Shown here one piece after another: positions 22,051-31,633 of a stretch of 64,000 nucleotides of DNA (within the stretch, counting starts at the first letter, position 1; the number at the start of each line of letters is the position of its first letter). Source of the stretch: Bacteroides sp. (GTDB lineage Bacteria; Bacteroidota; Bacteroidia; Bacteroidales; Bacteroidaceae); NCBI RefSeq assembly GCF_028690125.1, contig NZ_JAQVBV010000003.1:1-64000 (forward strand). Reading direction: 5' to 3'. The notes beneath the pieces are model-generated. The model did no database searches. It had not been told where the DNA came from and saw only the letters and a list, made by a program, of their open reading frames with translations. The position numbers were made by a program, and so were the translations under genes.

Positions 22051-23286
22051 TTATTCTACTTTTATCTTCTTGACAAAGCGTAAGTTCCAGAAGTAAAACT
22101 CCATATCGCCTGCTAACTCGCGATTCATTGCCATTTTCAGGTTAATGCGCTCGCCTTTGTCTTCATAAGGCTTTTTAGCGATCTTCAGACTCGTTTTATT
22201 TCCGTCTTTGCCTTTGAATACATCTGTTACTTCTAAGGAAACAGTCTGCCATTTTCCCATTGTGTTGAGAGAAACTCCGTTGTTGGTAGAAGCTGGGTCC
22301 CAATTGTATATCAGACCGTCTCCTTCTAGATCCCCATTTCCTATCTTTATGTAGCGTGCCAATGGTACTTCAGCTGGATTGAGTATTTCCATTTTTACGT
22401 AGTAATTTTCAGGATTAGCCAATAGATCTGCAGCTGTATCATCCAACCAGAAGTGAGTAATCATAATGTTGTCATATTGCCAAGCTCCCGTATATGTCTT
22501 TTTCAACGTAACGTACCATTTAAATAATGGAGCAGCGGGATCAGAGTCTGGATTAACAGGAACAATACCTGTAGGCCACCATCCGTCTGACCATGTTCTG
22601 TCATCATTGGTCAGAATGGCAATTCCCTTTTCTCTGAATGGAATTTTTGCAGGTGAATCTAGTTCCGGTGTTGAAATTGTAAGATATGATGTCTCATCCG
22701 TAGACGTTCCTTCTGGAACTTCAATGCTAAATCCGCTTTGAGAACAATTAAAGATTCTGATATCTTGATTATTGAATTTAACACTGGCACTGATTGAGTC
22801 TATCTTATACAAGTCGAAATCGCTTCCCAATACTTCTACAGTATCTCCGTCTGCCGCAAAATCATTAGAGAATCCTTTGATTTTTAATTCCGGCAGTGTT
22901 ACATTTAAAGGAGTCGTTATTTCTCCTAAAGCAGTTTTGATAGTCAGTGTATTGGTTACTGTACCGGGCAACACACGTGGAACAACTATCTCCAGGCGAT
23001 GACGTTTGGTATATACTTGAGAAAGGTCCAAGCTGATATCATTAACAAGTACTTCTGTTACCCGTGCAAGATTGTCGCCAAAAATAGCTATTGATTGATT
23101 AAGAGAAGCTACACTGATAGCTTTGGTCGTATCCGATGAGGCTGTGATTTTTCGTACTACAGGTGCTCCGTTGGCTCCCAAGTCAGCGTCCCATCCTTCA
23201 TCCATATTCACTACATCACTGCAACTAATAGTAGTAAGGGATGTGAATAAGGCAAAAACTGTATGTTTCAAATATGTAATTTTCAT
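22051..23286 (-). CDS. SusE-position surface glycan-binding lipoprotein with IPT/TIG domains
   Basis: Lipobox-like TISC; TIG-like repeats (SIAIFGDNLARVTEVLVND; DTVEVLGSDFDLYKIDSI); directly downstream of SusD. Confidence 0.8.
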   Translation of the reverse strand: MKITYLKHTVFALFTSLTTISCSDVVNMDEGWDADLGANGAPVVRKITASSDTTKAISVASLNQSIAIFGDNLARVTEVLVNDISLDLSQVYTKRHRLEIVVPRVLPGTVTNTLTIKTALGEITTPLNVTLPELKIKGFSNDFAADGDTVEVLGSDFDLYKIDSISASVKFNNQDIRIFNCSQSGFSIEVPEGTSTDETSYLTISTPELDSPAKIPFREKGIAILTNDDRTWSDGWWPTGIVPVNPDSDPAAPLFKWYVTLKKTYTGAWQYDNIMITHFWLDDTAADLLANPENYYVKMEILNPAEVPLARYIKIGNGDLEGDGLIYNWDPASTNNGVSLNTMGKWQTVSLEVTDVFKGKDGNKTSLKIAKKPYEDKGERINLKMAMNRELAGDMEFYFWNLRFVKKIKVE

Positions 23287-23320
23287 GATTGCACTTTATT
23301 AAATCTATTCATTAAGTTTA

Positions 23321-25066
23321 TTAACTCCAACCCGGATTATTCTCGTTAATCGAAGAGTTAGAATCTATTTCGCTGGAAGGGATCGGGAACAAACGATGTT
23401 TTTCCGAACGTACTTTGTTCACGCCCTGTTCATCTTGTCCGCCGATAGCATTCATTACATCTACATAGATTCCCCACCGAATCAAATCCCAACGACGGTC
23501 TCCTTCGAAAGCAAGCTCTATTGAACGTTCTTTCAATACGTTGGATCTGAAATCTATGATGTCGGCAACATTACCTTCTCCGGTTAAAGAGAGTAAGGTA
23601 GCTTGACTACGTTCGCGAACATCGTTTAATGCACCTAATGCTATACCATCACTTGTTCCGTGTACTTCTGCATAGGCTTCTGCATAGATTAAAAGTATAT
23701 CTGCATAACGTAACAAAGGATAGAAAGCATCTCCATGCGTAGTAGTACGATCTGAACGGTCGAGATATTTAGTTGTATACGCCAGATAATAAAGGTCAAA
23801 TTGTTTAGATAAATAGGTCCAATCATCATTGAAAGGTGCTTCCTTGTTTTCTACTTTTTTACGGTATTCTTCCGTATTTGGATAGAATGCTCCCAATTTA
23901 TTGGTTACTTCGTAAGTCCATCCTCTTTTCCATCTGTGACGGATACCTTCTTTTACTCGCAAGTCTTTGCTTTCAATCATCTTATACCAGTGGTCACGCT
24001 GTCCGTGCCACAAACCATCAGCAATGTAACCGCTTCCATCTTCGATTCCACAGAAATGATAGGAGTAATATTCGCAATAGCGAGTATCCGAAGCAGATGG
24101 CTGGAGAGACCATAAGAACTCAGAACCATTGCTGTTAGCACGTTTCCACAAATCACTGTAGGTCTGTATTAATGAATACTCTCCATATTCTTTATCCATT
24201 ACCTGTTTTGCTTTTTCATAAGCTTTGGTATAATATACTTGCGGATCAAAAGCTTCGTATCCGGGAAGTTGGTGAGTAGTGATTTCAATTTTCTGAGGTT
24301 CAGTATAGGCTTTACCTTCTCCTTCACCGCTCCATGGTTTACCACCATATACCCATAGACGAGTACCATTAGGCATAGCTCCTGATGCCATTGTTGCATA
24401 AACTTTTGCTAATAAACCAGCGGCAGTACCTGCTGTTACGTGTCCTGTTACGTACTCGCCATCTGTATTTTTGTAGCATTCTGTTTCCGCATCTTGCAAT
24501 AGTTCGATGATATAGGCATAAACATCTTTAACTTCGCTGCGTGGTACATTTCGGTCTCCGGTTTCGCTGATTGATTCTTTACGCAAAGGGACAGGTCCGT
24601 AAGCTCTGACAAGTTGGAAATAAGTCCATGCTTTTAGGAATTTAAGTTCTCCGTTGATCGCTGTTTTTAACCGGTCGTTCACATTCGACATACTGTTTAC
24701 TTTATACATAGAAAAGTTGCAGCGGTGAATCATTGCATAGCCGTCTTCCCATAATGCATTGACCATGCTATTATTTTGGAAGTTACCTGCTCCAAATGTA
24801 CCAAATGCCCAGCTAGGTCCCGTTAAATAATCACTATCATATTCCCAGATCAGAGGGAAATTGTTACTGTTGAACATCGTGAGAATCTTGCTATATGTGC
24901 CGGTTAGCCATTGATTAGCACCTTTATCGGAGTCTTCAATATCATCCGGTTGGATGAAGTCAAAAGATTCTTCTTTTAGCCAGTCTTGGCATGAGGTCAT
25001 TCCCGCCATTAATGAGATCCCCATTGCGGCGGCCATGATAATATTATATATATTTTTTGTTTTCAT
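23321..25066 (-). CDS. SusD/RagB family outer-membrane lipoprotein
   Basis: MTSCQDWL lipobox; FLKAWTYFQLVRAYGPVPL; LLRYADILLIYAEAYAE; RRWDLIRW; FPIPSSEID. Confidence 0.95.
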   Translation of the reverse strand: MKTKNIYNIIMAAAMGISLMAGMTSCQDWLKEESFDFIQPDDIEDSDKGANQWLTGTYSKILTMFNSNNFPLIWEYDSDYLTGPSWAFGTFGAGNFQNNSMVNALWEDGYAMIHRCNFSMYKVNSMSNVNDRLKTAINGELKFLKAWTYFQLVRAYGPVPLRKESISETGDRNVPRSEVKDVYAYIIELLQDAETECYKNTDGEYVTGHVTAGTAAGLLAKVYATMASGAMPNGTRLWVYGGKPWSGEGEGKAYTEPQKIEITTHQLPGYEAFDPQVYYTKAYEKAKQVMDKEYGEYSLIQTYSDLWKRANSNGSEFLWSLQPSASDTRYCEYYSYHFCGIEDGSGYIADGLWHGQRDHWYKMIESKDLRVKEGIRHRWKRGWTYEVTNKLGAFYPNTEEYRKKVENKEAPFNDDWTYLSKQFDLYYLAYTTKYLDRSDRTTTHGDAFYPLLRYADILLIYAEAYAEVHGTSDGIALGALNDVRERSQATLLSLTGEGNVADIIDFRSNVLKERSIELAFEGDRRWDLIRWGIYVDVMNAIGGQDEQGVNKVRSEKHRLFPIPSSEIDSNSSINENNPGWS

Positions 25067-25087
25067 TGTACATTTCAGGTCTTTAAA

Positions 25088-28000
25088 TTAGAAACTCATT
25101 TTTACGCCAAAAGAAAAAGTACGGCTGCTTGGGTAAGAGAATAAATCGACACCTTGACGAGATACATCACTACCGAAAGCATTCACATCCGGATCATACC
25201 AGCTATATTTACTAATGGTAAAGAGGTTGGATGCACTGGCATAAACGTTGATAGAATTTACGCCTTTCCAGTTTTTCGGGAAGAAAGTGTAACCTAAACT
25301 TACATTCTTCAAACGCAGGTATGAACCATCTTCAATATATCTGTCAGTGAACTTCCATTCGCGGGTATATCCGTCGGCAACGGCTCTAGGCCATTTGGCT
25401 CCTTCTGTATTTCCTTCTCTCCAACGAGTATCATATTGCTCTCTGGTAATATTAGAGATGCCTGTCATAGAAGCACTGGTGTTGTTTGCAATAGTATTGG
25501 CATTTACAATATCATTGCCATAAGTACCTTGCAGGAAGAAGCTGAATGTGAAATTCTTATATTGCAAAGTATTAGTCAAACCATAGATAAAATCCGGGTT
25601 TGTATCTCCGATTACGCGCTTGTCTGCATCGGTTATCTGACCATCTTTATTGTAGTCACGGTATTTAATTTCTCCGATCAAGTTTTTTGCTTCACCTTCT
25701 GACACATTTGCATAGCGTGGATCTGCCCTAACTTCTGCCAGATTGTCGTAGAAACCGTCTTCTACAAAACCTACTACCGTTCCGATAGGACATCCGTTAC
25801 GCATTACGAATACGTTCTTGATGCTGTTTACGAACTGGCTTGCATACTGGTCACCTGTCAATCCACCGATACGGTTACGGTTGAATGAGATATTTGCATC
25901 AATCTCCCAATTCAGATCTTTGTGTACTGTTGGGTGGAATGCTCCGGTAATTTCAAGACCTTTATTAACAACATTACCTATGTTAGTTGCCATCTGTGTG
26001 TAACCGGAGTTAGTTTCGATATTCACTTTCTGAAGCAAATCTTTCGTACGTTTGTAGTATGCGTCGATGGTCAGATTCACTCTTCCTTTTGCGAATGAAA
26101 CATCCAGTCCGAGGTCTACTTGATCTGTAGTCTCCCATTTCAGATTTTTATTGATCGGACCTTTCCAGGTTTGCTCAGCATATCCTGAGTTCAAAGAACC
26201 GTTGAATACATAACCTGCAACAGACATTGCCGGAAGGGTTGCATAAGTATCTATGCCCTGATTACCTGTCTGACCATAGCTTAAGCGTAGTTTTAAATCA
26301 TCGAAGATGTTCAAGCTTTCAATCCATGGCTCAGCAGACAAACGCCAAGCTAATGCCCCTGATAAGAAGTGTGCATATTTATTGCCTTCTACAAATACAC
26401 TTGAACCGTCTGCACGATAAGATACAGTTGCCATATATTTGCTTTTATATGAATAGTTCAAGCGTGCCAGATTAGATTGCATCCGTTTCTTTCCGCGTCC
26501 AGAAGATAATGGGTAAACTTTACCTCCTGCGCTCATATCCCACATCATAGTCAGGTCGCTTGGGAAATTGTAAGCAGACATTCTGTTGTATTTCCAGTTG
26601 GACTCTTCGAAAGTAATACCGGCCAATGCGGCAAAGTCATGATCTTCTGCGAAAGTGTGATTGTAGGTCAATAAAGTTTCACTGGTAACACCTTCAGACC
26701 ACCCTGTTCCTTGTGCACCTACCCCATTGGTCGGTTCGTAGCCTTGACGAGTCAATCGGTTGTAGTACATATTACGGTCGTTTCCTGAATAGCTGAAACC
26801 TAAGTTTTCACGCAATTTTAAACCTTTCAGTAGAGTTGCTTCGAAATAAGAAGATAAGTACACATTGTTTGCACGATATTCATCGAAAGCTTCCCGTACA
26901 TATACATATGGATTGGTTGCAAGCCAGTTCAATTCATTGTTGTCTTTGGTGTTGATGCTGGCATCATAAGTCGGAGGGAATACCAAAGCTGAATAAATCA
27001 CACCGTCACCACCTGAAGTACTTGAATTGACAAAGTTAGTCAATGCATTCGTATAGTTTACATTTAATCCAACTTCCAACCAGTTGGTTACCTTACGCCA
27101 AAGATTGGAGCGGACAGCAAAACGTTTGTAGTCAGAACCTACAATTGTACCTGCCTGCTTACTATAATTTAATGACATCATATATCCGCCTTGTGCATTA
27201 CCACCATCTATACTTAAATTATATTCCTGAGTAAATCCTGTTTGGAAGATTGCATCTTGCCAGTCCGTTGAACCTACATTGTAATTATTGCCATATTCAT
27301 CTGTATAAACTCCCGGGCGGCGGAAATCTTCCGGTGACGGAGAATACTTACCGGTATTGGTCATTAAGTTACCAGATGTATCTGTGCTATAATACCATTC
27401 ACCGCGATAAGGCAATTGTCCTTTCGGATTAGAGTTCAGTACCTGCTCATTCATGTATTGAGCATAAGTAACAGGGTCCAGAACATCTATCTTCTTTGCA
27501 ATTTTAGAAACACTGAAGTTGGAGGAGAAGGTGATGTTATTTTTACCTTCTTTACCACGCTTCGTAGTAATAATGACAACTCCGTTAGCTCCACGTGAGC
27601 CGTAGATGGCTGTAGAAGAAGCATCTTTCAAAACCTCGATGGACTCAATATCATTAGGATTGATATTGGCTAATGGGTTAGAACCTGAACCGGTACTACT
27701 GATACCAGTATCGGGTGCAGTGCCACCACCGCCATAAGGAAGTCCGTCTATTACATAAAGTGGTTGTGTGCTTGTACTAAAAGAGTTTGCACCACGTACC
27801 TGAATTGTTATACCTCCACCGGGAGCACCGTCGTTCTGCTTTACTTGCATACCGGCAATTCTTCCTTGAAGTGCACCGTTGATACTTAGTGCCGGGTTAC
27901 CTTTCAGGATATCATCAGCCTTTACCTGGCTAACCGAGCCTGTCAAGTCCCGCTTCTTCATTGTACCATATCCCACTACCACAACATCATTCAACTGATT

Positions 28001-28294
28001 GACATCGTCGGCCAGCTTCACATCTAAACGATTTTGTGAATTAACTACTACTGTCTTTGAAGTCTTACCTATGTAAGAGAAGATCAGTATGTCCCCCTTT
28101 TGTACTTCAATAGTGTAATTGCCGTCAAAATCAGTAGTTGTCCCCTTCTGAGCACCTTGTACCTGGATAGTAGCTCCAATCATAGGAGAGTTGTCGCTTG
28201 CATCAATCACTGTTCCACTGAGTGGAAAGGATTGAGCCAAAACCAAGCTTGTATAGAACAAGCAACAAATAAGAATTAATCCGATTCTTTTCAT
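25088..28294 (-). CDS. SusC/RagA family TonB-dependent transporter
   Basis: Carboxypeptidase-regulatory-like N-terminus, VVVGYGTMKKRDLTGSV TonB box/plug, GSRGANGVVIITTKRGKEG, C-terminal FSFGVKMSF. Confidence 0.96.
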   Translation of the reverse strand: MKRIGLILICCLFYTSLVLAQSFPLSGTVIDASDNSPMIGATIQVQGAQKGTTTDFDGNYTIEVQKGDILIFSYIGKTSKTVVVNSQNRLDVKLADDVNQLNDVVVVGYGTMKKRDLTGSVSQVKADDILKGNPALSINGALQGRIAGMQVKQNDGAPGGGITIQVRGANSFSTSTQPLYVIDGLPYGGGGTAPDTGISSTGSGSNPLANINPNDIESIEVLKDASSTAIYGSRGANGVVIITTKRGKEGKNNITFSSNFSVSKIAKKIDVLDPVTYAQYMNEQVLNSNPKGQLPYRGEWYYSTDTSGNLMTNTGKYSPSPEDFRRPGVYTDEYGNNYNVGSTDWQDAIFQTGFTQEYNLSIDGGNAQGGYMMSLNYSKQAGTIVGSDYKRFAVRSNLWRKVTNWLEVGLNVNYTNALTNFVNSSTSGGDGVIYSALVFPPTYDASINTKDNNELNWLATNPYVYVREAFDEYRANNVYLSSYFEATLLKGLKLRENLGFSYSGNDRNMYYNRLTRQGYEPTNGVGAQGTGWSEGVTSETLLTYNHTFAEDHDFAALAGITFEESNWKYNRMSAYNFPSDLTMMWDMSAGGKVYPLSSGRGKKRMQSNLARLNYSYKSKYMATVSYRADGSSVFVEGNKYAHFLSGALAWRLSAEPWIESLNIFDDLKLRLSYGQTGNQGIDTYATLPAMSVAGYVFNGSLNSGYAEQTWKGPINKNLKWETTDQVDLGLDVSFAKGRVNLTIDAYYKRTKDLLQKVNIETNSGYTQMATNIGNVVNKGLEITGAFHPTVHKDLNWEIDANISFNRNRIGGLTGDQYASQFVNSIKNVFVMRNGCPIGTVVGFVEDGFYDNLAEVRADPRYANVSEGEAKNLIGEIKYRDYNKDGQITDADKRVIGDTNPDFIYGLTNTLQYKNFTFSFFLQGTYGNDIVNANTIANNTSASMTGISNITREQYDTRWREGNTEGAKWPRAVADGYTREWKFTDRYIEDGSYLRLKNVSLGYTFFPKNWKGVNSINVYASASNLFTISKYSWYDPDVNAFGSDVSRQGVDLFSYPSSRTFSFGVKMSF

Positions 28295-28388
28295 GGTTTT
28301 TTTTAATGTATTAATTATATTAAGGTATGTATAAATCTCTCGTGTATTATACTAAGTGAATGATTTATTTCTTCTCTCTCATCTGTGG

Positions 28389-28396
28389 CAAAGTTA
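28389..28396 (-). promoter_or_regulatory. Putative -7 element of susC-like operon (TAACTTTG on minus strand)
   Basis: Exact TAnnTTTG match 95-102 bp upstream of the SusC start codon. Confidence 0.5.
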
Positions 28397-28419
28397 CGAT
28401 ATTCAATGTTACTGAAAGC

Positions 28420-28450
28420 ATACTATAATAGCATTATATAGTATTATTAT
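28420..28450. promoter_or_regulatory. Candidate operator in divergent SusC/GH28-like promoter (ATACTATAATAGCATTATATAGTATTATTAT)
   Basis: Near-palindromic AT-rich motif resembling 33085-33102 and 33144-33176. Confidence 0.4.
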
Positions 28451-28530
28451 GATCTCATTCTTCAGACTGCTAAAGTATCGTATTTTAGATATATATTCCA
28501 AATAATCAGTGTTAAAGGTGTACTTTTAGT

Positions 28531-28538
28531 TATCTTTG
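28531..28538 (+). promoter_or_regulatory. Putative -7 element (TATCTTTG) for the GH28-like gene
   Basis: Exact TAnnTTTG match; no convincing -33 element. Confidence 0.35.
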
Positions 28539-28684
28539 CAGAAATGATAAAATCATAAAAAAGTATAGTTAGTATCAAGATATAGCATTTTAATATTACT
28601 TTTATTACTTAGCTTGTTTTAACTTTGCACTTGATAGTTTTTGTCAGCTCGATTGATATTAACCATAAATAAATATACCATCTT

Positions 28685-30199
28685 ATGAAACGATTGACAT
28701 TCTTATTACTTCTTTGCTATGGGGGGATTCTGCAAGTTTTGGCATCCGTATTTAATGTGACTGAATATGGAGCCGTTGGCAATGGAAAGCAGTTGGATAC
28801 ACGTTCTATACAGCAAGCTATTGATAAATGCTATGAAGCCGGCGGTGGTCGCGTGTATGTCCCTGCCGGAACGTATTTGGTTGGTACGTTGAATTTACGT
28901 TCTAACGTGGAGTTCTATCTTGAAACGGGAGCTACTTTAAAAGCAACTACGGATCTGACTCAATATCAACGTCATAATTCAGAGTTGGCGGGTGTTTTTT
29001 ATACCGAAAAAGCTAATAATGTATCTATTATTGGTAATGGTTGTATTGACGGAGACGGCATGAGTTTTATGGAACCGGGAAAAGAAAAGATCATTGGAGA
29101 TCAGGAGAGGTTGCAAACTCGTCAGGGACTTGATTTCCGAAAAGTAAAAGGTACATTAGGTGACGGGCCATTGTATCCGAAAGACAGATATCATCAAATG
29201 ATTGTTTTTAGTGAGTGTACGGACATTACTCTGAAAGATTTTAAGTGTTTGGATTCTCCGTATTGGTGTTTTGTGATTGTACATTGCGAAGGAGTTAAAA
29301 TACAAGGACTATACATTAATAATAATCTGATGATTCCTAATAGTGATGGTATTGATATTATTTCTTGCAGCGATGTTACGGTTTCCGACTGTCGTATTTA
29401 TGCCGGCGATGATGCAATTGTGGTTGCCGGATACGGCTGGCATCATGGAGATCCGGGTTTTAAGAATATTCTGAAACCATCTAAAAATGTGAATGTTAGC
29501 AATTGTGTCTTACAGTCACGTTCCAGTGGTATCCGTATTGGCGGACATGATCAGAATCCGATGTCGAATTATAATTTCAGCAATATCACGATTTTCGATT
29601 CTAACCGTGGTATCAATATCTCAGTCAGTGACTCTTGTTCTTTGGAAAATGTGACATTTGATAATATCCGTATCGAAACCCGTTTGCATACAGGCGACTG
29701 GTGGGGACAGGGAGAACCAATAAATATTACGGCTATGGTTCTTGTCCCGGAGAAACAGAAAATTGGTGTCATCCGTAATTTGTTTTTCAATAATATAACT
29801 TGTGTCGGTGAGAACTCAATTGTAATGATTGCCGATAAACAGACGCAATTACAAAATATTTATTTCAATAATTTCGACTTTATATTACGCAAAAGCGCCA
29901 TTGAGGATGTTGCCGGAGGAAATTATGATTTACGGTTGAATGTAAATCCGAAACGTACTCTTTATGCTGCCGATATTCCCGTATTCTATATAGAGAACGC
30001 TAAAAATGTTTATTTCAATCAGGGAAATATCGGTTGGGACAGAGCGGATATGCCGTATCATACGTATGCTATAGATGCGGTTGATGTTACCGGTTTGCGA
30101 ATTAGTAATACTACTGCTACTGCTTCTCCCGCACATCCAACTTTCCCAGCATTACGTACCCGTAATTGTAAACAGGTAATTAACAATATAATCAAGTAG
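28685..30199 (+). CDS. GH28-like/pectate-lyase-3-type beta-helix secreted protein (non-canonical active site)
   Basis: FNVTEYGAVGNGKQLDTRSIQQAIDKC; NSDGIDI; AGDDAI; paralog of 15929-17458. Confidence 0.82.
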   Translation: MKRLTFLLLLCYGGILQVLASVFNVTEYGAVGNGKQLDTRSIQQAIDKCYEAGGGRVYVPAGTYLVGTLNLRSNVEFYLETGATLKATTDLTQYQRHNSELAGVFYTEKANNVSIIGNGCIDGDGMSFMEPGKEKIIGDQERLQTRQGLDFRKVKGTLGDGPLYPKDRYHQMIVFSECTDITLKDFKCLDSPYWCFVIVHCEGVKIQGLYINNNLMIPNSDGIDIISCSDVTVSDCRIYAGDDAIVVAGYGWHHGDPGFKNILKPSKNVNVSNCVLQSRSSGIRIGGHDQNPMSNYNFSNITIFDSNRGINISVSDSCSLENVTFDNIRIETRLHTGDWWGQGEPINITAMVLVPEKQKIGVIRNLFFNNITCVGENSIVMIADKQTQLQNIYFNNFDFILRKSAIEDVAGGNYDLRLNVNPKRTLYAADIPVFYIENAKNVYFNQGNIGWDRADMPYHTYAIDAVDVTGLRISNTTATASPAHPTFPALRTRNCKQVINNIIK

Positions 30200-30237
30200 G
30201 CATTAGGTAGGTTCGTTTTCAGGATAACAGTGTGTGT

Positions 30238-30275
30238 AAAGCCCATCTTCGCATTAGTGAGGACGGGCTTTTATT
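30238..30275 (+). terminator. Rho-independent terminator
   Basis: AAAGCCCATC...GGACGGGCTTTTATT. Confidence 0.7.
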
Positions 30276-30439
30276 AGCTAAGTAAAAAGGAATATGTTGT
30301 TATACGAATGGTTACACCATCCAATACAAAAGGTGTCACCATACCGGGAAGATAGTGTTAGTATACTAACTGGATAGTTACCCCATTCTGGATATTGATA
30401 AAAGAAAACTTGTTTTGAGCTAAATTTATTAGTCTTTGA

Positions 30440-31633
30440 TTATTTCACTCTTTCGATTATTTCCATACACATCCGGCTGTTATGGTAAGGGCATTTCCAA
30501 AATCCGGCTTTATCGTCTTTGCGATTGATAATCCCATTGGCTTGTACACTCCAAAACCACTCTCCGTGTTTATGGTCAATCAGCTGCTCTTTGATGAATG
30601 TCCAGGTAGATGAAACTTTATGCAGAGCTTCTTCATTGTCCCAATGTTCATAGATATTAAAAAAGCCGACAACGGTTTCTGCCTGTACCCACCAATGGAA
30701 ATCAGTATCGGTATGCTTTGTATCCAGATGTTTCTCGTAAATCATTCCTTTTCCGGGCAATAGACCTTCAGCGGCTGCTTCGGCTATTTTATATACAATG
30801 GGTTCTGTTGCTACAATCAATGATGGGTCGCCTGTGACCAGAACCGCTTCGTGTAGTAACCAAGAGGCCTCTATGTCATGACCATAAGAAACAATGGGAT
30901 ATTTGCTCTGCCAATCATCATTGAAGAATAACTGTAGATGGGACGTTTCTTTATTTAATATTTTATGTGTAAATAGGCTGATCAGGTTTCTTAATTGTTT
31001 TTCGAGCTTCTCATCTTTCCAAACCCGGTAGAGGTTAGTATAAGGTTCCAAGATGTGCAAATGGGTATTCATCGTTTTGCGTTCATTGGCATCTTTCTCG
31101 CTGAGTCGCATATCGGCTATTTCCTCCCATTCCCGGGTCAGGGCTTCGTAATACCCGTTTTTGTTTTTGTCGAAACTATGTTCCTCAATGTCGTGGAAGA
31201 GGCGTATGGCATACTCTAACGCTTCGGGGTCTCCCGTAGCTCGGTGGTATTCACTCAGACCATAAATGGCAAAACCGATTGCATAAATTTGCTTTTTGGT
31301 ATCCAGTGGCTTTCCGTCCTTGTCTAAAGACCAGTAGATCCCTCCATAATTGCAATCATAGAAGCGGTCTATTAAATAACGTTTTGCTTTGGTAGCTGTT
31401 GCCAGATATTCTTCTTGCCTCAATAAACGGTAAGCTGCGGAGAATGTCCACAGGATACGGGCGTTCAATACAGCTCCTTTTTCTGCATCAGGCATTAATA
31501 CTTCGTTACCTGTGATGCGTCCGTAAAAACCGCCATGATCTTCGTCTGTCATTTGCTCCATCCAGTAGGGAAGGATGTTTTCAGTCAGCTCTTTCCGGAG
31601 CTCCTCTTTGAGGGTAGATGCTATTTTATTCAT
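30440..31633 (-). CDS. AGE-family sugar 2-epimerase (cellobiose/mannobiose 2-epimerase-like)
   Basis: WMEQMTDEDHGGFYGRITGN; LNARILWTFSAAYR; YGHDIEASWLLHEA; HWWVQAETVVGFFNIYE. Confidence 0.9.
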   Translation of the reverse strand: MNKIASTLKEELRKELTENILPYWMEQMTDEDHGGFYGRITGNEVLMPDAEKGAVLNARILWTFSAAYRLLRQEEYLATATKAKRYLIDRFYDCNYGGIYWSLDKDGKPLDTKKQIYAIGFAIYGLSEYHRATGDPEALEYAIRLFHDIEEHSFDKNKNGYYEALTREWEEIADMRLSEKDANERKTMNTHLHILEPYTNLYRVWKDEKLEKQLRNLISLFTHKILNKETSHLQLFFNDDWQSKYPIVSYGHDIEASWLLHEAVLVTGDPSLIVATEPIVYKIAEAAAEGLLPGKGMIYEKHLDTKHTDTDFHWWVQAETVVGFFNIYEHWDNEEALHKVSSTWTFIKEQLIDHKHGEWFWSVQANGIINRKDDKAGFWKCPYHNSRMCMEIIERVK

